Below are positions 8,478 to 18,236 of a DNA stretch of 64,000 nucleotides, piece after piece; the stretch's first letter is position 1; each line of letters opens with the position of its first letter. Both the position numbers and the translations under genes were made by a program. The notes beneath the pieces are model-generated. The model saw nothing but the letters and a program-made list of their open reading frames with translations, was not told the DNA's origin and did no database searches. The stretch lies in contig NZ_AP024235.1 of assembly GCF_016756315.1 (NCBI RefSeq), positions 3,596,001 through 3,660,000 on the forward strand, read 5' to 3'. Source of the DNA: Alteromonas sp. KC3. GTDB taxonomy: Bacteria; Pseudomonadota; Gammaproteobacteria; Enterobacterales; Alteromonadaceae.

Positions 8478-8835
8478 ATCATGGGTTCTAATCTACTTGC
8501 TCCTCTTAACGCAACTCTTGTTGATAAACAGCGTTAAGAGGTTTCGTAGGTACTGTGAACCATCATTCACAGTACCTTGTCAACGGCAGTTTAATTTTGT
8601 CCCCTTTTGCGGTGAATCGGCAATCTAATTTTGCCCCCCTCCTGATTTAAATTTCACCAAGTATCGGTGCGACCTCTCTACTCTAACTTGTTTGGACAGA
8701 AATGCGCTAAGACTCTAACCCTCATGCATTCAATCGAGATTAAGAAAAGTAAGCCAACTAATGACGAGAAAAGAAGGACGACCCTATTATCTGAATTAGT
8801 CTCAACTTAAGTTGAACCACATCTCAGTTCTTCAT
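8478..8835. other. Intergenic region between convergent genes: two hairpins and IS21-like repeats
   Basis: The stretch holds two strong inverted repeats: CCTCTTAACGC / GCGTTAAGAGG (8503-8542, long loop) and GGTACTGTGAA / TTCACAGTACC (about 8552-8578). Both could end transcription of the convergent genes. A direct-repeat pair follows (GGCAGTTTAATTTTGTCCCC and GGCAATCTAATTTTGCCCCC, about 8584-8640). It resembles the repeated terminal sequences of IS21-type elements, so a decayed IS end is possible. No gene seen. Confidence 0.45.
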
Positions 8836-10602
8836 TTAGATTACAGTCATATCGACGGTTTCTTCATGAAGATGTTGATAATCTTCTAGTGATTGAGAAA
8901 AAAAGCTACGCTCTGACTTTCCAGCGCCTACATAAATCAGCTTTGAGTTAGTCGGAAAGTAAGAGCTTTGAACGTCTTTCACTCTGACTTTTTCGATAGG
9001 TTTGATTTCTGCATTTTCTTCAGGACTAGACTCTTTAACATGCTCAGAAATCGAAAAAAACGTCTGAGTATCACTTGGCAGATTATTCGCAACAAATGAC
9101 AGAATAGTCTCCAAGTTAGTCTCATCAATATCCTCCTTGAGAATGGCGTCAAGCAAGAATGGGAGTCTATGTCCTGTTTTTGATTTCTCTATCATGGCGT
9201 TTAAAGCAAAATGATAAGCCATGACGGTCTTGTGAAGTTCAACTCCTTGACGTGGGAAAGAATGTATTTTGTACAAATCTAGATATCGCGAATCAGTTAA
9301 AGGCTTAAGCTTTAACTGCGATGTATACTCTGTAAATATCTTCCTAAATGCCTCTTCCTTACTTATTCGTGAGGATATTGTTTCTTGTTCAGTGACCATG
9401 GCGCCAAGAGAAAGTTTTACGCTTTCTAACTCACTTTCTGAGTACTCAATATCTGCTTGCATTTTTTTATATAGCGTAATATTTGCTTTATTTGCCACCC
9501 ATTGTTCAAACGTAACTCCATCCACGTTTTTGTCCAAAAGTACGCCATAATCATTAAAAATTTCGTTTTCTATTGCCCTCATTTTCTTTTTAGACGAATT
9601 TATCTTAGATTTTTTATCTATTAGCTTACTTGTAATGTGCGACTCAAGCTCGACGGTATCATTATATTTTTGATAGTGGCTATACAATCCTTCAAGTGAA
9701 TATAACAGAACCTGCGTGCAGGCTGGGCAACGATCAACATCGTTGTAATTCTGTTTCTTGATATTACTTTTGGTTCTTTTTAGAATTTTATGATGATTTT
9801 GTAATAGAGAAAATTCATTACAAAGCTTTATATACTTGTTTCTTTCTTCCTCTAATGAATTTGCCTTTAAAACGTAGTTTTCAATATAGGCCTCTGCTTG
9901 CTCACCAAATGCTTCGTCAACCAAATTAGAAAACTGGAACTCCGCTTTCTTACTGTATCGTTTGAGATTATTTATCTCAGCAAAGAGTCGATCTCTTTCC
10001 TTCGTTAACCTTCTATGCTCCAAGCGATCAAACCTGTTACTTATACCTAGGTAATAATCTAAATAGTCGTCTTTAAATCCCTTGTAATATTGAAGATTAG
10101 AGAATGAATCACGTAAATATACCCAGCCTACAGACTGAGAAATGTAATACGGTAAAAACATGCTTTCAAGCGGAGCAGATTTTAGCTCTCCTTTTTGCTC
10201 AAGAATAAGCGAAAATCCAACTAAATCTCTTATGTAATCCTTCAGTCTAGTGTGCTCAACACTGTTATCTGCATCTATTCCATGGAAAGAAATTATTTTC
10301 CCGCTTGGCTCTTTGACATAGATGGTTTTTGAGTCCCTTACAATAGTATAAGATTCTTCAACATCACCTACTTTCTTAGTAAAGTCTACTCTGAACGTCG
10401 GCTGATATGACAGGATTTCGTCTAAACTTTCTCTAACGTCATTGACACCAAACGCGAACATTAGGCTCTGGATTAAAGAGCTTTTACCTGATGTGTTGCG
10501 CCCACTAATTATGTTTACACCAGGTGAAAACTCATTACTGAAACAAGAATTATGCGATTCTGAGCTTACAAATAATCTGTTAAACGTAATTGTTGTGTTC
10601 AT
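8836..10602 (-). CDS. SMC/Rad50-like ATPase with zinc-hook motif (LmuB-like)
   Basis: 588 residues. Walker A GRNTSGKSS lies at about residues 33-41. Coiled-coil arms follow, with a central CPAC zinc-hook motif at about 290. A Walker-B-like LPFLLDAILKED lies near 480-490. This is the compact Rad50/SMC layout seen in Lamassu-type defence systems and in other nuclease-coupled ATPases. The start is placed at the ATG overlapping the stop of the DUF4297 gene (TAATG), so translation is coupled. Presumably it senses DNA ends or foreign DNA and activates the nuclease. Lamassu membership is likely but not proven. Confidence 0.7.
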   Translation of the reverse strand: MNTTITFNRLFVSSESHNSCFSNEFSPGVNIISGRNTSGKSSLIQSLMFAFGVNDVRESLDEILSYQPTFRVDFTKKVGDVEESYTIVRDSKTIYVKEPSGKIISFHGIDADNSVEHTRLKDYIRDLVGFSLILEQKGELKSAPLESMFLPYYISQSVGWVYLRDSFSNLQYYKGFKDDYLDYYLGISNRFDRLEHRRLTKERDRLFAEINNLKRYSKKAEFQFSNLVDEAFGEQAEAYIENYVLKANSLEEERNKYIKLCNEFSLLQNHHKILKRTKSNIKKQNYNDVDRCPACTQVLLYSLEGLYSHYQKYNDTVELESHITSKLIDKKSKINSSKKKMRAIENEIFNDYGVLLDKNVDGVTFEQWVANKANITLYKKMQADIEYSESELESVKLSLGAMVTEQETISSRISKEEAFRKIFTEYTSQLKLKPLTDSRYLDLYKIHSFPRQGVELHKTVMAYHFALNAMIEKSKTGHRLPFLLDAILKEDIDETNLETILSFVANNLPSDTQTFFSISEHVKESSPEENAEIKPIEKVRVKDVQSSYFPTNSKLIYVGAGKSERSFFSQSLEDYQHLHEETVDMTVI

Positions 10603-11723
10603 TACAAGGCCTCTCCGTGGTGCTCTACAAATGCGCATAAAGTAGAGAAGAAAATATCAATATCGTTTAGATTGATGCTGATCTTTCTTTTAATATCCGA
10701 AACGTACGCTTCGAACATTTCATCATGGCTGTAAAAGTTCATAGAGTAGTCATTGTCCTTGACGAAGCTTTTGATTATCTGGTGCTCGTTATTCATCATG
10801 TCCTTGAGAAGTTCAAATGTATTCCTAATATAGTTTTCGTGACTATTTTGGATACCTATAGGAACTCGAAACTTACGAGCTAACTTGGTTGAGTGATCTC
10901 TCCACAGCTTGAATGTCTTCTGTTCTGTTTCAATGATATCAATCGCTTTCCTAATTTCATCGCCCTCAACCCTCTTAGAACTGTCAAGTAAGGTAATAAC
11001 TTTGCCTTGGTTATAAGTGGCTTCAACTTCTCTAAAAAGGCTAAGAAGCAACTCGACGGCGGCAAAAGGATCTGATACGTGTTGAAACTTCCTCCTCATC
11101 AGCCCGACTAGGCCATCTTTTTGTGCAGTCTTTGTTCGTGGAAAATCCACCCATTGAATATGCAGATTGGCGAGTTCATGTTTGTGGAAAGTAAGTTTTG
11201 CCTTGTCACAAAAACTGTCTACTTTCTTGGTGATTTTATCCTTGATATCGTCAGGAAAGGAATCGTATCTACACTTACAGTTCTGCTCGTTAAGCAGTGT
11301 TATTATTTCCTTTTTTCCATCATTCCTTTCTTTCTGATTTGGCGTGAATTTAAGCTCAATGTCGGAGTTGGATACAAAAGTTAGCTCATGAGTATAGTTT
11401 TGACATTTAGGTGCTGGGTCGTTTCGGAGATCGTTTCCAACATCTAGCATCTTAGCTATTACTTCAGAGAAACGTTCATTTATAGTCCATACCTTACCTG
11501 AAAGTTTTTTGGCCTGATAAGAATGCACTTCTTCAATATTACTTCGACAATCTGTTCTGTAGCAAAATAGGAAGTCGTCATGATGCTCGATACTAAGAAA
11601 AAACTCTCTTCCCTTGAATCGATTATATTCGTTTAGGAGTAAGTACAACGCACAATTGCGCTGAAATTCGAATCCCAATAAAGCATCAATCCCAGAGTTA
11701 GCTGATTTTTTTCTTTTATTCAA
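10602..11723 (-). CDS. DUF4297/Cap4-type endonuclease (LmuA-like)
   Basis: 373 residues. The N-terminal part has the DUF4297 pattern: GIDALLGFEFQRN (11-23), EHHDDFLF (46-53) and HSYQAKK (68-73). Asp50 and QAK (70-72) form a D...QxK nuclease core like that of Cap4 and Lamassu LmuA effectors. The C-terminal half is helical and unassigned. The gene appears to start with TTG: no ATG lies near the conserved N-terminus, AAGGTGA lies four bases upstream, and an in-frame stop lies just before. It precedes and is coupled to the SMC-like gene. Confidence 0.7.
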   Translation of the reverse strand: MNKRKKSANSGIDALLGFEFQRNCALYLLLNEYNRFKGREFFLSIEHHDDFLFCYRTDCRSNIEEVHSYQAKKLSGKVWTINERFSEVIAKMLDVGNDLRNDPAPKCQNYTHELTFVSNSDIELKFTPNQKERNDGKKEIITLLNEQNCKCRYDSFPDDIKDKITKKVDSFCDKAKLTFHKHELANLHIQWVDFPRTKTAQKDGLVGLMRRKFQHVSDPFAAVELLLSLFREVEATYNQGKVITLLDSSKRVEGDEIRKAIDIIETEQKTFKLWRDHSTKLARKFRVPIGIQNSHENYIRNTFELLKDMMNNEHQIIKSFVKDNDYSMNFYSHDEMFEAYVSDIKRKISINLNDIDIFFSTLCAFVEHHGEAL

Positions 11724-11788
11724 AGCTTCACCTTAATCAAAACCCTGATAGCATCCTCATCACACAATGCCATTTGCCCTTAAACTTT

Positions 11789-11803
11789 GTGACATATTGT
11801 CAC
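11789..11803. promoter_or_regulatory. Inverted repeat upstream of the DUF4297/SMC operon
   Basis: GTGACATATTGTCAC is an inverted repeat (6-bp arms, 3-base centre), extended outward by AACTT/AAGTT. It lies about 65 bases before the start of the operon at 11723, where an operator is expected. No adjacent regulator gene is obvious. Confidence 0.4.
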
Positions 11804-11999
11804 TTAAGTTGCTCAGTTTAAAGAAGCTGGTTTTGCTTCTAATTCCTTTATAGAAGAATAGTTTTACATACTTCAGATGAAACTGATATCCCATCGCGCT
11901 CTCATTCCGTCGATTTAAATTAAAGATTAGAAATTTTAAAATGAGGGACTAACGTTCGCCTATATATTAGTTTTAGTTTGGCCCAGAAGCCAATATGTG

Positions 12000-12761
12000 T
12001 TAGACACTTTTTTCGATGTTCCTTACTGCTTCAATCACCACATGTGTCGGAAATCGCAGGACTTCTTGTCCGTTTTCCACAGATTTGACTGTGGGCTCTG
12101 ATTGCTCTACGCAAATTTTCAAACACCAACCAAAAACAAGCTGCAAGTCAATATCTTTGAGGCCTTCCGATTCGCAATATTCTGTGGCTGTAACAAATTT
12201 CGTATTTGGTGAGACTTCTTCCAATGTATTAAGCTTTGAACTTATAGATTTAATAACTTCTTCATGCTTGGCAAAGCGTTCCTTAGTCTCTCTTTCTAAC
12301 CTTTCTCGTTCTTCTATTTCAAGTACAAGAGTTTTGGCTATTTTCATAACATCTGATTCTTGATGTACAAGTGGAGGCGGAAACTTGCCATATTTCATTA
12401 TAGAGGGTACTACTTCGTGATAGAGCCATCTCTGAAATTTCTTACCTGCTACGCTATCATCGTATGACAAAACCCTAAAGAGGCCTGGCTGGGTGACAAA
12501 CATTTCTTGCTTATCTAAATGGGTAAGAAGTTCGTTGTGAATATAAATGTATTCATCACTCTCAAGTTGTTTGAGGCGGCCTTTCAATACACCAATAATG
12601 GATTTTGATACATGAGTTTTATCTATATCCCGATTTTCTTTATTCAGTGCAGTCTGAACATCTATCAGCGAAATATAAAGAATATTACCCTGCATTACGG
12701 TTTTAATATCTGATGAGCCCTCAGTTCCTTCATAGCACACATTAATTAAATTATTTTCCAT
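12000..12761 (-). CDS. Bro-N domain protein (phage antirepressor type)
   Basis: 253 residues. The N-terminal half contains the Bro-N core: FVTQPGLFRVLSYDDS, then KKFQRWLYHEVVPSIMKYGKFPPP at about residues 95-125. A charged coiled coil follows (about 140-180), then a C-terminal domain that may bind partners or DNA. Bro-N proteins are DNA-binding factors of phages and mobile elements. GAGGAAG lies six bases before the ATG. It stands alone and may be a phage remnant or an island regulator. Confidence 0.8.
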   Translation of the reverse strand: MENNLINVCYEGTEGSSDIKTVMQGNILYISLIDVQTALNKENRDIDKTHVSKSIIGVLKGRLKQLESDEYIYIHNELLTHLDKQEMFVTQPGLFRVLSYDDSVAGKKFQRWLYHEVVPSIMKYGKFPPPLVHQESDVMKIAKTLVLEIEERERLERETKERFAKHEEVIKSISSKLNTLEEVSPNTKFVTATEYCESEGLKDIDLQLVFGWCLKICVEQSEPTVKSVENGQEVLRFPTHVVIEAVRNIEKSV

Positions 12762-13025
12762 TAAAACTTCCTCTGTGGCTGCTGCCTAACAGCTTATTAC
12801 TGAGACATCATAATTACACCCATTTCCGCATAATAAACCATCTTCCGTGATTTCACAGGAAAAGTAAAATACCTGCTTCTTGTATAGGCTGTATGAAAAC
12901 TATTTTAGTGATGACTCATTGGTGATTTTAGACAGAAACAAACTACATTAAACTCGTTAGCTTATTCACACCATATGTTCTGTTTTTAACGTAGGCTCAC
13001 TTAACGATATTGCTCAGCTGAGTTT

Positions 13026-13412
13026 TTACACAGTCTGCATACACAGCCATCTTTCGTTGCACCAAGTGTCGATATCCCCCCTTTCAAGAAAGCATGCGTC
13101 TTTGTTTTGAGAAGGTCCAGTACAGCCATTCGCATTACTGACCACCGATTTACATGTCTTCAAGGACTGATGCGAGCCTTTCAGCAATTGTTTCCTGAAA
13201 ACGACAATTATATCTTTCTCTAGCAAAACCATTTCATCAATCAGCTCTTCGTCTGTAAATGCTGAAAACCTAGGATCTCTCCTAACATCAAGAAGAGGCT
13301 TTACTCTCGAAACGAAGCGTTTAAACGCCTCTGCACCGCCAATATCAGAGGTATAAGCGAGGTAGGTATCTGCGACAATAGCTTTCACTTCATTAGCGTA
13401 TGAACATTCCAT
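13026..13412 (-). CDS. Small uncharacterised protein, Cys-rich C-terminus
   Basis: 128 residues, not recognised. The N-terminal 85 residues are helical (EVKAIVADTYLAY, AFKRFVSRVKPLL). The last 40 carry six cysteines (TCKS, GCTG, ACFL, WCNERWLCM), which suggests disulphides or metal binding. No signal peptide is obvious. It lies between the Bro-N gene and the HNH-lipoprotein operon on the same strand, with gaps on both sides. Confidence 0.5.
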   Translation of the reverse strand: MECSYANEVKAIVADTYLAYTSDIGGAEAFKRFVSRVKPLLDVRRDPRFSAFTDEELIDEMVLLEKDIIVVFRKQLLKGSHQSLKTCKSVVSNANGCTGPSQNKDACFLERGDIDTWCNERWLCMQTV

Positions 13413-13533
13413 GTCAAAAACCTATTTAAGAAAATAATACGAGTAAATCTAACTTACTTTCATCGAAGAAGTAACTGGACTAGCGCACGGTTGTTATATT
13501 TTTCGTAATGACTCTTCCGTCATGCTTCGTGGG

Positions 13534-14283
13534 CTAATTATCTGTGCAAGCTTTTCGCATTCTGTTGATGACTCTTTTTTCGCTGGGAATAAGTAGAAGA
13601 CCATATTTATCGATGACGTTCATAAATCGCTCAATGTATTGACATCGGTAAGCCTGATTCGGCGGTAACCACTCATCTAAACCTTTAGCCCCCTTCTGTC
13701 GATTGAGTGACGCTTTGACCAACAAGAGGTTTTCAGAATCATTTGCAAATGCTTGCCGTTTATCTCGGGGCCATTTGTCACCGCCATGACCGTGCGCAAA
13801 TTTAAGCGGTACGATGTGATCGAGGTCAAGCTCAGCAGAATCAGTAAATACATCCCCAGAATACGGGTCATACCATTCACCGACGGCAACTTGACATCCT
13901 CTATCGGTTTTAAACACGACAGGAATGTTAGACGTTGATATCAACATTTCATGGCGCGTATTCTGACAATCACTATCATCATCAATCCAATGCGGCCAAT
14001 CGGCCCTGTCATAGTCAGAGGTGAAGGCCCTACCTTCGTTTAACGCCTCTTTTTCAGCCTGCTGGTATGCCGATTTTCCTTTGGGTAATCGACCACCGCT
14101 TTCAAGACAGGCTTCAATAGTACTAAAGGCTTCGAAATTCTTGGTTCGATTGTAAGATGCGCTCGACGTGTCATGACATATACCAGAATTACTCTTTTTT
14201 ACTTGGGTATTAGCATCACTGGGAAATGTGCATGCAAATATAAACAAACTCAGTAGTATGAGTATCGGTGTGTTGCGATTCAT
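13534..14283 (-). CDS. HNH endonuclease lipoprotein (DUF1524/GmrSD C-terminal type)
   Basis: 249 residues. The N-terminus has a lipoprotein signal with LFIFAC at Cys18. The body matches secreted DUF1524 nucleases: YDRADWPHWIDDD, an early TR, GCQVAVGEWYDPYSG, the catalytic LDLDHIVPLKFAHGHGGDKW, FANDSENL, and LNRQKGAKGLDEWLPP. An AAGG box precedes the ATG. It is the last gene of the leftward KAP / MORN-AAA / membrane-protein group. A nuclease anchored outside the cytoplasm could degrade incoming DNA; its link to the ATPases is inferred from gene order only. Confidence 0.8.
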   Translation of the reverse strand: MNRNTPILILLSLFIFACTFPSDANTQVKKSNSGICHDTSSASYNRTKNFEAFSTIEACLESGGRLPKGKSAYQQAEKEALNEGRAFTSDYDRADWPHWIDDDSDCQNTRHEMLISTSNIPVVFKTDRGCQVAVGEWYDPYSGDVFTDSAELDLDHIVPLKFAHGHGGDKWPRDKRQAFANDSENLLLVKASLNRQKGAKGLDEWLPPNQAYRCQYIERFMNVIDKYGLLLIPSEKRVINRMRKACTDN

Positions 14284-14333
14284 GATTGCCTTGTTCTTAT
14301 CTTTTTTATATTTACGGTATATTGCCTAGGTTA

Positions 14334-15032
14334 TTAATTATTATCACCTTTAAATGAGTTCCTGATTTTTCCGATATTGGTAATACCAGAACGGGACAGG
14401 CTAGTAGGGTTGAAAAAACTTCCTTCTTTGTACTTTACAAGTCTCGCGACAACAGGCGCAGCAATTAATAGGAACATCGTTGCAAATGCCCTGGCGCTGC
14501 GTCGCGATTCTGCGTTTTTTCCTGGTGGTGAGAGTAACCACCATATCGCCAACATCGTAAGCGTGCCCCAAAACACTTTCGTCACAAACACAACAGGAAA
14601 CATCCCTCTAACACCCGATTTCCATGTGTAGTGAAGAACACCCAACAAACATGCTAAAACCGCGCTGCCGGACAGTATAAAATACAGGTCTATAGAAAAA
14701 TTAAAAATCATCCATACGAAGCCAATTGCAGCTGGTGAGGCAATCATGCCAAAACACAATGCTAGGTCATCGAAGTTGTAAAATACCGTTGTGTTTTGCC
14801 TGAAACCACTTATGGTCCCCCAAAGAACAATGACCAACATTACGATGATAATAGCGTCATACTGCTCAGAGCTGATTGATTTTAGTCCTGTTTCATCTTT
14901 GATTGTTTCTGCTTTATCTTGTACCGCTTCTGTCAGCGTTTGTTGGTTTTGATTTGTTTGCGCAGTAACGTTTGGCGACAAAAAACACAACATGAGTACA
15001 GAAACAATTACGTAAGCTAATCGACACCTCAT
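14334..15032 (-). CDS. Multi-pass membrane protein of the KAP/MORN-AAA operon
   Basis: 232 residues: a signal peptide (cut near VTAQT), a polar helical stretch of about 30 residues, then four to five hydrophobic segments (roughly residues 55-75, 90-110, 113-135, 145-165 and 182-200) and a basic tail. No family recognised. Its start overlaps the stop of the MORN-AAA gene by four bases (ATGA), which supports operon membership and coupled translation. It could anchor the ATPases or form the membrane-acting effector. Confidence 0.65.
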   Translation of the reverse strand: MRCRLAYVIVSVLMLCFLSPNVTAQTNQNQQTLTEAVQDKAETIKDETGLKSISSEQYDAIIIVMLVIVLWGTISGFRQNTTVFYNFDDLALCFGMIASPAAIGFVWMIFNFSIDLYFILSGSAVLACLLGVLHYTWKSGVRGMFPVVFVTKVFWGTLTMLAIWWLLSPPGKNAESRRSARAFATMFLLIAAPVVARLVKYKEGSFFNPTSLSRSGITNIGKIRNSFKGDNN

Positions 15033-16231
15033 AGCTGAATTTCCTTATTTTTTAATACGGCTTTGATATCTTCAACCTGAATTGTAGTTAGTGCCAATTC
15101 GGAGTTCGCGTTTTCAGAAATGATACGATTTGATTGATGAATTATGGCTCGCTCGAACAGATTTCTCGCAAGGCGACCGTTCGCGAAGTTCTTTTTCTTT
15201 CTACTGATGGCGATGTTATAAACTTTAGTTAGGAACTGTCTTGCATTATCATCAAGCACATACCCGCTCTGTTTGCAGATAAGGTCAGAGATAGATAAAA
15301 GCTCGTTAGCGTTATAGTCAGGGAAGTCGATAAAGCGGTTAAAACGCGATGCAAGCCCCGGGTTTACTTGAAGCATCGCATTCATTTCTTTTTGGTAACC
15401 AGCCATAATAACTACCAAATCGTCACGACGGTCTTCCATGAGTTTAAGCAATGTTGCTATGGCTTCCTCGCCATACTGGTCTCGGTCGTCTTTTACTAAC
15501 GCATAAGCTTCATCTATGAATAGTACGCCTCCGGTTGCCTCATCTACTATATCAGTTACCTTGATACCCGTTTGCCCCACAAACCCCGCGACTAGTCCCG
15601 AGCGGTCAGTTTCTACCATGTGACCTTTGGATAACACTCCTAACGTGCCTAAGATACTGGCAATCTGACGAGCGATGGTCGTTTTACCCGTGCCCGGATT
15701 CCCCGTTAATACCATGTGAAGGCTTATAGATAACTCAGGTAAATCATGTTCGCGCCTGATTTTTTGCACCTTAACAAGGTTAATAAGACTTTTGATTTCT
15801 TTCTTGACCGCGCCTAAACCGATGAAAGCATCTAACTCCTCCATAAGAGTTTCAAGTGCCTTATGGCTGGCTTTGACATCTTCAACCTTGGCCCATTCTT
15901 CAGGATTTTCCACATCACGTCTTGCACAAGGACGGTTATCTTTTAAATAGCCTTCATACCCCAACTTTCCCTGTTCATCATATACTCTCCCCTTCCCATG
16001 CAATTTATTATCTACCCATGTTCCTTCACTGAACTTGATTCCGTTTGGAAAATAAGCGGTGCCTTCGCCTTCGAAGTCCCCCTCCGCAAATTCACCAACA
16101 TAAAGCAAGTGCCCTTCTTCTGCGAACAAAACGCCTTTACCGTGGAACTGCTGCGTAACTGGGTGCACCGTGCCGACGTATTCAATGTTGCCATTGTCGT
16201 AGAAAAACTGAACGCGTTCTAAGTCACTCAT
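15029..16231 (-). CDS. MORN-repeat / CbbX-type AAA+ ATPase fusion
   Basis: 400 residues. Residues about 5-100 are MORN-type repeats (YVGTVHP, GKGVLF, YVGEFAEGDFEGEGTAYFPNG, GTWVDNKLHGKGRVY). From about 130 comes a single AAA+ domain of the CbxX/CfxQ/SpoVK kind: FIGLGAVKKEIKSL, Walker A GNPGTGKTT (about 175-183), Walker B VLFIDEAYAL (about 235), sensor VIMAGY, and an arginine-finger SRFNRFIDFPDY. The MORN part may bind membranes or a partner. The gene lies six bases after the KAP gene, and its stop overlaps the next start. An unusual fusion; function unknown. Confidence 0.8.
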   Translation of the reverse strand: MSDLERVQFFYDNGNIEYVGTVHPVTQQFHGKGVLFAEEGHLLYVGEFAEGDFEGEGTAYFPNGIKFSEGTWVDNKLHGKGRVYDEQGKLGYEGYLKDNRPCARRDVENPEEWAKVEDVKASHKALETLMEELDAFIGLGAVKKEIKSLINLVKVQKIRREHDLPELSISLHMVLTGNPGTGKTTIARQIASILGTLGVLSKGHMVETDRSGLVAGFVGQTGIKVTDIVDEATGGVLFIDEAYALVKDDRDQYGEEAIATLLKLMEDRRDDLVVIMAGYQKEMNAMLQVNPGLASRFNRFIDFPDYNANELLSISDLICKQSGYVLDDNARQFLTKVYNIAISRKKKNFANGRLARNLFERAIIHQSNRIISENANSELALTTIQVEDIKAVLKNKEIQL

Positions 16232-16237
16232 AATGCG

Positions 16238-18154
16238 CTACTCTACTCCTAACAGCTCGCTAAGACATTGGTTTAGCTCAAATAAACCCTGTTTGACTTC
16301 GTGATGGTCCCGCTCTACGTCGTCGGTAAGCTCTATCACCTTCTCGATGACAATGATGCTTTTATATGCATGCGCATGGACGTCGATCTCATACTGCGAG
16401 GCCACCGCTTCCATCTCGCTACAAATGTCGTTTAACGCGCGGTGTGCCTTTCTTCGTCCACTGGCATACTGCATCATAATATTGTCACCATCCTCGACTG
16501 TGATTTCACAGACAAGCGACATCGTATCTGGATAATCGTAGACTCTTGCAGTATCAGAAATCGCGAATGAAAATGCCGCGTTTGAGTAATTTGTTGTTTT
16601 TTCTTTTGACACGATTTTAAATCGTGTTGTGTCACCGTCTCGTTTGATTTTGCTCTGGGGCAGTGTTGGTATAATGAGGAAGTCGAACGTCTCTTGGGCT
16701 ATATCGTCAAGTAGCGCACTAAAATATGAAGAAATAGCATTTTTCCTATCCTCGTCCGTGCCTGCTCGTGAGCTCGAATATGAAGAGTCGTCATCATCTA
16801 CCGAAGTTAATTGAAGCCCTTGTGCGATGCGCTTAACTTTGTGCATTTCAGCGTCGTCAAAATCTCCGCTTCCATCCTCATCAACAACATTGGCTAACAG
16901 CGTTAAAAAGGTTTCTGGCTGCTTGTTATCGGCTTCAGCGCGTTCTATTAGGCGAATGAATTCTGTGAGATGCGGATCTTCTTCGTGGTTATCCCAATCC
17001 AGTGAGTCCAGTAATAAAAAATCTAGGCTCTCAGTGCGATATATAAGTGAGAAGAGTGGCTCGTAAGCAATTTGAAAGCACGTAAATCCGAATAAAAGTA
17101 ACTGGTTGTGCTCGTCTCCATCTAAATCAAGCTTGTCTTCAGACATATCAAGATTGTGTGAAATGCTCATCAACGACAGTACATTAATTAACCGCTTAAT
17201 ACTTCTGGGGTTGGTGCCTATACTGGTAATAAGTAGATTCGCGCATGTAGTTAATCCTTCATCAGACATGCCATTGCCGTAGTTTGAACGTTCTAACAGG
17301 CGAGTGAGGTACGTTTTGATGTGTGCACCGTATGTCACAGTTGGCATTTGAAAAGGAAGTTGAATAATCTTATCAAAAAAGCTTCGCCCTTCGGCATCTA
17401 CTTCATCGGTGCCAAATTTAGCACTCACGCCCTTTTTAACCACACTTATATCCAGTGCCAGTACGAACACACATTTGGGAATATCGACGAATAACTTAAG
17501 CGTCTCAAGTAACTCAATAGCACTTTCAGGGCGAATGCGATCTAAATCATCGATAAAGATAACGATGCGGTTAAGTCCTTCATCCACGCATATTTTCTCA
17601 ACATACATCGTCAAGTCACGTTTTAGGTTCGATAGTGCATCAGACAATGCCAAGGTACTGGTATTTCCTACACCACCTTGTTTCCGTGCTTCGTCGTAAA
17701 CCTCCGTAGCAATACCACCAGTTGCAGCATAGGCAACTCCGCGACCTGCGGCAAATAGAAAGGGTTTAAGGGTATTTAATGAGCCTTGAACCTTTTTCAG
17801 CATATCAGAACTTTTTTCATCAAGCCGCTGTTTAAGCTGTCGCGTTAAGCTTTCCAAGAAGATGAGCGGCAACAATGAACTATTCGACGAGAATTGCGAA
17901 TACTGCCATGTGTTGAACCAGAATGAGCCGACCTTCACTGTTTCGTCAGTGGCAAGTGTCGATTCAATTAAGCGCATCATACTTGTTTTACCTGTACCCC
18001 AGTCGCCTTGAATAGCGATAGTCATGGGCGTACCGCACTGCACGATGAACTGGCTAAGTGCAAGCGCATAGCGTGTGAGACCTAACATTTCATCCTTAAA
18101 GTCACTGCCTTCACCTAGCGGGATATCTTGTACAGCGTGGGGGATAGTGTGCAT
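16238..18154 (-). CDS. KAP-family P-loop NTPase
   Basis: 638 residues from the ATG at 18154, chosen because AGAGGA lies eight bases upstream. Features: Walker A GDWGTGKTS (50-58), the KAP hallmark WFNTWQYSQF (about 79-88), a weak hydrophobic segment in the middle, Walker B VIFIDDLDR (about 200), then LDISVVKKGV and a conserved NPRSIKRLINV box. KAP NTPases are membrane-associated STAND-like ATPases that recur in defence systems (PifA, QatA). It heads a leftward operon with the MORN-AAA protein and is divergent from an XRE regulator with shared operators. Confidence 0.85.
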   Translation of the reverse strand: MHTIPHAVQDIPLGEGSDFKDEMLGLTRYALALSQFIVQCGTPMTIAIQGDWGTGKTSMMRLIESTLATDETVKVGSFWFNTWQYSQFSSNSSLLPLIFLESLTRQLKQRLDEKSSDMLKKVQGSLNTLKPFLFAAGRGVAYAATGGIATEVYDEARKQGGVGNTSTLALSDALSNLKRDLTMYVEKICVDEGLNRIVIFIDDLDRIRPESAIELLETLKLFVDIPKCVFVLALDISVVKKGVSAKFGTDEVDAEGRSFFDKIIQLPFQMPTVTYGAHIKTYLTRLLERSNYGNGMSDEGLTTCANLLITSIGTNPRSIKRLINVLSLMSISHNLDMSEDKLDLDGDEHNQLLLFGFTCFQIAYEPLFSLIYRTESLDFLLLDSLDWDNHEEDPHLTEFIRLIERAEADNKQPETFLTLLANVVDEDGSGDFDDAEMHKVKRIAQGLQLTSVDDDDSSYSSSRAGTDEDRKNAISSYFSALLDDIAQETFDFLIIPTLPQSKIKRDGDTTRFKIVSKEKTTNYSNAAFSFAISDTARVYDYPDTMSLVCEITVEDGDNIMMQYASGRRKAHRALNDICSEMEAVASQYEIDVHAHAYKSIIVIEKVIELTDDVERDHHEVKQGLFELNQCLSELLGVE

Positions 18155-18236
18155 GAGCATCGTCCTCTGATGAACTGAGAATGTTGCGTTCGAGCGCAAT
18201 TCTTGCGTCAAACAATTCACACACAAACTTAACACA

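Noticed and set aside
16238..17900. Several open frames of 60-100 codons opposite the KAP NTPase gene
   Set aside because: They lie antisense to a long conserved gene and encode low-complexity, Ser-rich sequences.
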